Assembly: GCA_007120555.1 (NCBI GenBank)
Contig: SKNL01000132.1
Span: 1-9,173, forward strand
Source: Balneolales bacterium
GTDB taxonomy: Bacteria; Bacteroidota; Rhodothermia; Balneolales; Natronogracilivirgulaceae
Direction of reading: 5' to 3'
DNA length: 9,173 nt
Shown here: in pieces, positions 6,165 through 9,173 of the stretch
Position numbering within the stretch: position 1 is the stretch's first letter
How the letters are laid out: every line of letters begins with the position of its first letter
Position numbers and translations under genes: made by a program
Notes under the pieces: model-generated
What the model saw: the letters and a program-made list of their open reading frames with translations, nothing else
What the model was told of the DNA's origin: nothing
The model's database searches: none

Positions 6165-6956
6165 TTGTTCGATATCGCAACCTTTTACCGCTTGCTGCAA
6201 ACCGATTGGCTGGGACGGCGTTTCTGGTATTTCCCCAAACTGGACTCCACCAACAGATATCTCCAAGATTTGCCGGATGATCGTCTCTCGCACGGTTTGG
6301 TGTGCCTGGCTGACAGCCAGCTGAAGGGAAAAGGCCAGTTCGGCAGAAACTGGTACTCCAGTCCCGGCGATAACCTTACCTTCACGATAGCGCTCAAACC
6401 CCGTACCAATACCCGGCTGCAGCTGATCTCCCTTACAGTCATGCTGGCACTCAGGGAAACCCTCTCGGCGACCCTTGCCTGTGAAAGTGCGATCAAATGG
6501 CCGAATGACCTGCTTGTATCAGGGAAAAAAGTGGCCGGTCTCCTTACGGAATGCCGGTATAACGGACAGAACCTGGACAGAATGCTCCTGGGTACCGGGA
6601 TAAATGTCAACCAGCAGACCTTTCCTCCGGAACTGGAGCAAACGGCAACTTCAGTCCGGCATTTTACAGGCGGACAGGCTGTGGACCGCACGCTGCTTCT
6701 CGCTGTGCTGCTGAACAGGCTGGAACCGCTTATCGATCAGGCCGAGAACGGCGACCTGGAACTCATCCGCAGTATCAACCGGAGTATCCATGGGCACGGG
6801 CAATGGGTGTCTCTGGTGGTCGATGGAAAACGAGAGGATACCCCCGTTAAAATACTCGGCGTTAATGAATATGGGTACCTGATGGTACTGACGGCAAATG
6901 ACGATGTAAAAACATTCACGCATGAGCAGGTCCGGATCCAAACACAACCTGATTGA
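6165..6956 (+). CDS. birA: Biotin--[acetyl-CoA-carboxylase] ligase, without DNA-binding domain
   Basis: This enzyme activates biotin with ATP to biotinoyl-AMP and attaches it to the biotin carrier domain of acetyl-CoA carboxylase and related carboxylases. The catalytic domain is complete: DSTN (27-30), the biotinoyl-AMP loop GKGQFGRNWYSSPGDNL (55-71, equivalent to GRGRRGR of E. coli BirA), KWPNDLLVSGKKVAGLLTE (111-129) with catalytic Lys111, and LGTGINVN (142-149). A small C-terminal SH3-like domain (about 212-258) follows. The protein (263 aa) begins at the catalytic domain and lacks the N-terminal winged helix of bifunctional BirA, so it cannot be a biotin operon repressor of that kind. The start is uncertain: the frame is open back to 6114 but contains no ATG or GTG, so TTG at 6165 is the best candidate; another TTG lies at 6192. 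It overlaps tilS by 35 bp. Confidence 0.9.
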   Translation: MFDIATFYRLLQTDWLGRRFWYFPKLDSTNRYLQDLPDDRLSHGLVCLADSQLKGKGQFGRNWYSSPGDNLTFTIALKPRTNTRLQLISLTVMLALRETLSATLACESAIKWPNDLLVSGKKVAGLLTECRYNGQNLDRMLLGTGINVNQQTFPPELEQTATSVRHFTGGQAVDRTLLLAVLLNRLEPLIDQAENGDLELIRSINRSIHGHGQWVSLVVDGKREDTPVKILGVNEYGYLMVLTANDDVKTFTHEQVRIQTQPD

Positions 6957-8340
6957 CCTGGTTTCCGCCGAAATCGGTAACAGCGCCCTTCCGGTGAAGG
7001 ATACGCCGGTGGTTGCCGCCGTCAGCGGCGGTGCTGATTCCATGGTACTCTTGTGGATCCTTGCCGTTGCCATGAGATTGAATGTGATTGCCGTTCATAT
7101 CAATTACGGAAAGAGAGCGGAAGAATCCGGCAAAGACGAGGAACTGGTCCGGAATTTCTGCGGCAGGCACAACATCCGCTTCGAAGTCCATCGGGATTCC
7201 GGAAAGGAAAACTTTGGGGATGAGGAAAAAGCCGCCGGGAATTTTCAGGAATATGCCCGCGATCTTCGACGCAAAGTCTTGCTCTCGGTAATGAAACAAT
7301 ATAAGGCATGCGCCATCTTCCTTGCCCATCATGATGACGATCAGACCGAAACCATTTTTCAGAAAATACTTCGCGGGGCAGCACCCGATAAATGGGCGGG
7401 AATGAGTCCGGCCGACCCGCCATGGTACCGGCCGCTGCTGCAAGTCACCAAAGGCGAGTTGCTGGCATTTGCCGGTGATCATGCCATTCCCTACCGAACC
7501 GATGCCACGAACCTGGAATCCATCTACACCCGCAACATCCTCAGAAATAAACTGTTCCCCATCCTTGACGAAGCTTTTCCGGGCTGGCGGGGCAATATCA
7601 GGCATGTTGCACGCGCCGGGCTGCGCCAACGTGAAATGCTTGATCATGTGACAGATCAGGTTGTGATTACATATACCGGGACAGGCACTCCTGACCGGTC
7701 GGACATGGACCGGGCCGCATGGATGGCCCTCCCTCGCGGGCTGCAAATTCCCGTGGCGAGGCACTGGATCTCGCGACAGACAGGGTACACCGGGTGGAGC
7801 AAGGGGGAAGTGGAACGACTGGGCGACCTTGCGCATATCCCGACAGGCGGGCGCATCATGCTGGATCCGGACATCGCCATTATGCGCGACCGTGACCGTT
7901 TTGTCGTTGCGGCCGAATCAGGCAAAAGCATGGCCCGCATCCTCAAACTCTCCGACCTTGCCCGCACCGGCACGAACTGCGCCGGAATTCAGTTTACAAT
8001 TGACCAGTACGATCCGGAACGAAATGGGACGGACTTGCAGCTTGCTCTGAACTCGCTGCCGGAAGAGCTCCTGCTGCGCAACTGGACAGACGGAGACCGC
8101 ATCAACCCCCTGGGAATGAAGGGTTCCCAAAGTGTGGCCGATCATCTGACCAACAGAAAGGTCTCGGCGGCGCAAAAAAAATCGACTTTGGTACTGGTTT
8201 CTTTTGATGGAAAAGTTCATGCCGTTATATTTCCACATTGCCTGGACAGCGGGGAAATGGGAACCATTGCCGCCCAGAACAGGTGCCGCACGGAAGGGCA
8301 ACCCGTACTTCTAATAAAACAATCGGACCATCATCCATGA
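6922..8340 (+). CDS. tilS: tRNA(Ile)-lysidine synthetase
   Basis: TilS attaches lysine to C34 of the CAU-anticodon tRNA-Ile, changing its identity from Met to Ile so that AUA codons are read; it is normally essential. The N-type ATP pyrophosphatase P-loop SGGADS is at residues 35-40. The second conserved motif AHHDDDQTET is at 135-144, and the DATN...RNILRN signature of the TilS N-terminal domain is at 194-209. The C-terminal TilS domain is recognised by RNWTDGDRINPLGMKGSQ (386-403), followed by VADHLTNRKVS. The length of 472 aa is normal for a full three-part TilS. The ATG lies inside the end of birA (35-bp overlap), and the stop overlaps the hpt start as ATGA, so the three genes are translationally linked. 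The tilS-hpt pair recurs in many bacteria. Confidence 0.95.
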   Translation: MSRSGSKHNLIDLVSAEIGNSALPVKDTPVVAAVSGGADSMVLLWILAVAMRLNVIAVHINYGKRAEESGKDEELVRNFCGRHNIRFEVHRDSGKENFGDEEKAAGNFQEYARDLRRKVLLSVMKQYKACAIFLAHHDDDQTETIFQKILRGAAPDKWAGMSPADPPWYRPLLQVTKGELLAFAGDHAIPYRTDATNLESIYTRNILRNKLFPILDEAFPGWRGNIRHVARAGLRQREMLDHVTDQVVITYTGTGTPDRSDMDRAAWMALPRGLQIPVARHWISRQTGYTGWSKGEVERLGDLAHIPTGGRIMLDPDIAIMRDRDRFVVAAESGKSMARILKLSDLARTGTNCAGIQFTIDQYDPERNGTDLQLALNSLPEELLLRNWTDGDRINPLGMKGSQSVADHLTNRKVSAAQKKSTLVLVSFDGKVHAVIFPHCLDSGEMGTIAAQNRCRTEGQPVLLIKQSDHHP

Positions 8341-8939
8341 CTTTTTACCAACCGGAAACAGTACTTTGCAACGGAGCACTATTTCGCCTCTACATCAACA
8401 AGGAGCAGCTCGACAAGCGCATTGTGGAACTTGCGGGGCAGATCAACCGTGATTACGAAGACAAAAAACCCATCTTTATTGGTATCCTTAATGGCGCGTT
8501 CGTCTTTCTGGCGGATCTGATGAGACATGTGACCGTCCCTTGCGAGGTGGATTTTTTCAAGCTGAGCAGCTACGGGGATGAAAAAGTATCCTCCGGAAGT
8601 GTGACCGAACTGAAGGACCTTGATGCCGATGTTGAAGGGCGTCACGTGATCCTGATTGAGGATATTGTGGATACCGGCCTCTCCATGCGATACATGGTGG
8701 GCCGCATAAAAGAAAAAAAACCGGCATCCGTTGCCGTTGTCACACTGCTGCACAAGCCGGATGCCACCAAACACTATGTCAATGTCGATTACGTCGGCTT
8801 TCAGATTCCCACCCTTTTTGTGCTTGGATACGGCATGGACTACGCACAGGAAGGCAGGAACCTTGCTCAGATCTATGTTATTGATGACGGATCGGAAGAC
8901 AGTTCGTCCCCGGTCATTCCGGAGCATGCAAAAAAATAG
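8337..8939 (+). CDS. hpt: Hypoxanthine phosphoribosyltransferase
   Basis: Purine salvage enzyme that converts hypoxanthine (usually also guanine) and PRPP to IMP or GMP in the cytoplasm. The 200-aa product has the type I PRTase landmarks: a first PRPP loop in IGILNGAFVFLADL (48-61), the mobile loop SSYGDEKVSSG (77-87), and the PRPP signature VILIEDIVDTGLS (104-116) with the acidic pair Glu108-Asp109. LLHKPDATK (137-145) carries the purine-contacting Lys140, and DYVGFQIP (151-158) carries the stacking aromatic residue. An open frame extends upstream to an ATG at 8238, but that lies inside tilS and adds unconserved residues. The ATG at 8337, in an ATGA overlap with the tilS stop, gives the family-typical N-terminus and indicates translational coupling. 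The last roughly 16 residues are a variable, acidic to basic tail. Confidence 0.95.
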   Translation: MTFYQPETVLCNGALFRLYINKEQLDKRIVELAGQINRDYEDKKPIFIGILNGAFVFLADLMRHVTVPCEVDFFKLSSYGDEKVSSGSVTELKDLDADVEGRHVILIEDIVDTGLSMRYMVGRIKEKKPASVAVVTLLHKPDATKHYVNVDYVGFQIPTLFVLGYGMDYAQEGRNLAQIYVIDDGSEDSSSPVIPEHAKK

Positions 8940-8978
8940 CATGCAGGTTTGATTTCCGGGATTGAATTGCGATCAAAA

Positions 8979-9003
8979 ATGGAGTATCTTTCATTTTCTC
9001 CAT
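8979..9003. other. Weak hairpin after hpt
   Basis: ATGGAG (8979-8984) pairs with CTCCAT (8998-9003) around a 13-nt AT-rich loop. On the minus strand the stem is followed by TTTTT, on the plus strand by no T-run. It could be a weak terminator for leftward transcription; support for a plus-strand role is poor. Confidence 0.25.
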
Positions 9004-9014
9004 ACTAAAAATGT

Positions 9015-9048
9015 GTTGCTCGCATTCATGAATCTGGCAATACATGTG
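9015..9048 (+). promoter_or_regulatory. Possible promoter of tRNA-Ser
   Basis: GTTG (9015-9018) and TACATGTG (9041-9048; 5 of 6 fixed positions of TAnnTTTG) are separated by 22 bp. Transcription would begin a few bases before the tRNA 5' end at 9059. The spacing is slightly long for the Bacteroidota-type promoter, so this is tentative. Confidence 0.3.
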
Positions 9049-9058
9049 CAGTAAACAC

Positions 9059-9147
9059 GGAGAGATGGCTGAGTGGTCGAAAGCGGCACCCTGCTAAGGT
9101 GTTGAGCCCTTCACGGGGCTCCGTGGGTTCGAATCCCACTCTCTCCG
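9059..9147 (+). tRNA. tRNA-Ser (anticodon GCT)
   Basis: A complete 89-nt class II tRNA can be folded by hand. The acceptor stem is GGAGAGA (9059-9065) with TCTCTCC (9140-9146), with discriminator G at 9147. The D stem is GCT (9068-9070) with AGC (9082-9084). The anticodon stem is GCACC (9086-9090) with GGTGT (9098-9102), including one G-U pair, around loop CTGCTAA. The anticodon is GCT at 9093-9095, reading AGC and AGU codons. The long variable arm has stem GAGCCC (9104-9109) with GGGCTC (9116-9121), as expected for serine. The T arm is GTGGG (9123-9127), TTCGAAT, CCCAC (9135-9139). The 3' CCA is not encoded (GCAT follows), so it must be added after transcription. Confidence 0.97.
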
Positions 9148-9173
9148 CATCCGAAAAGCGTAATCCCGCAAAA

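Noticed and set aside
6916..7836. 306-codon open frame on the minus strand opposite tilS
   Set aside because: It is antisense to the conserved TilS coding sequence and has no recognisable motifs or independent signals.
8238..8336. 33-residue N-terminal extension of hpt
   Set aside because: It lies entirely inside tilS in another frame and adds residues absent from the family; the ATGA overlap start at 8337 fits better.
1..9173. CRISPR arrays, insertion sequences, phage or defence genes
   Set aside because: No regularly spaced repeats, transposase-like proteins, terminal inverted repeats with target duplications, or defence domains were seen; the genes are mostly core functions.

Overview
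The window is about 9.2 kb of moderately GC-rich chromosomal DNA from a bacterium of the Bacteroidota/Balneolota/Rhodothermota (FCB) type. This placement is an inference. It rests on the look of the YfhO-family and GT4 proteins, on A-rich or Shine-Dalgarno-poor leaders in front of most genes, on promoter elements resembling the Bacteroidota -33/-7 type (a full TAnnTTTG match at 5660-5667), and on a solitary gatC. No plasmid, phage, IS or CRISPR signature was seen.

Left part, minus strand (1-3172): gatC (GatCAB amidotransferase subunit C), then a large YfhO-family polytopic membrane protein, then the first 78 codons of a GT4-type glycosyltransferase that runs off the left edge. The last two overlap by 7 bp and probably belong to one surface-glycan or membrane-glycosylation unit.

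Centre, plus strand (3173-6093): a roughly 200-bp divergent promoter region, then ptsH (HPr with both His15 and Ser46) and ptsI (Enzyme I with all main catalytic residues). A 235-bp intergenic region follows, holding two small hairpins, a cre-like box and a well-formed promoter. Next comes a stand-alone 99-aa isoamylase early-set (CBM48-like) domain protein, closed by a strong Rho-independent terminator. No Enzyme II gene is present, so HPr/EI here may be a regulatory or incomplete PTS.

Right part, plus strand (6165-9147): a tightly packed housekeeping operon of birA (biotin ligase without a DNA-binding domain), tilS (tRNA-Ile lysidine synthetase) and hpt (hypoxanthine phosphoribosyltransferase). 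These genes overlap by 35 bp and by an ATGA junction. A tRNA-Ser(GCT) gene follows.

Most of the window is ordinary core genome. The places that merit a second look are the ptsI to isoamylase-domain intergenic region (cre-like box, hairpin, AGGAGG in front of a minimal ORF), the near-leaderless ptsH promoter, the inverted repeat between gatC and ptsH, and an unusual residue pair in Enzyme I.
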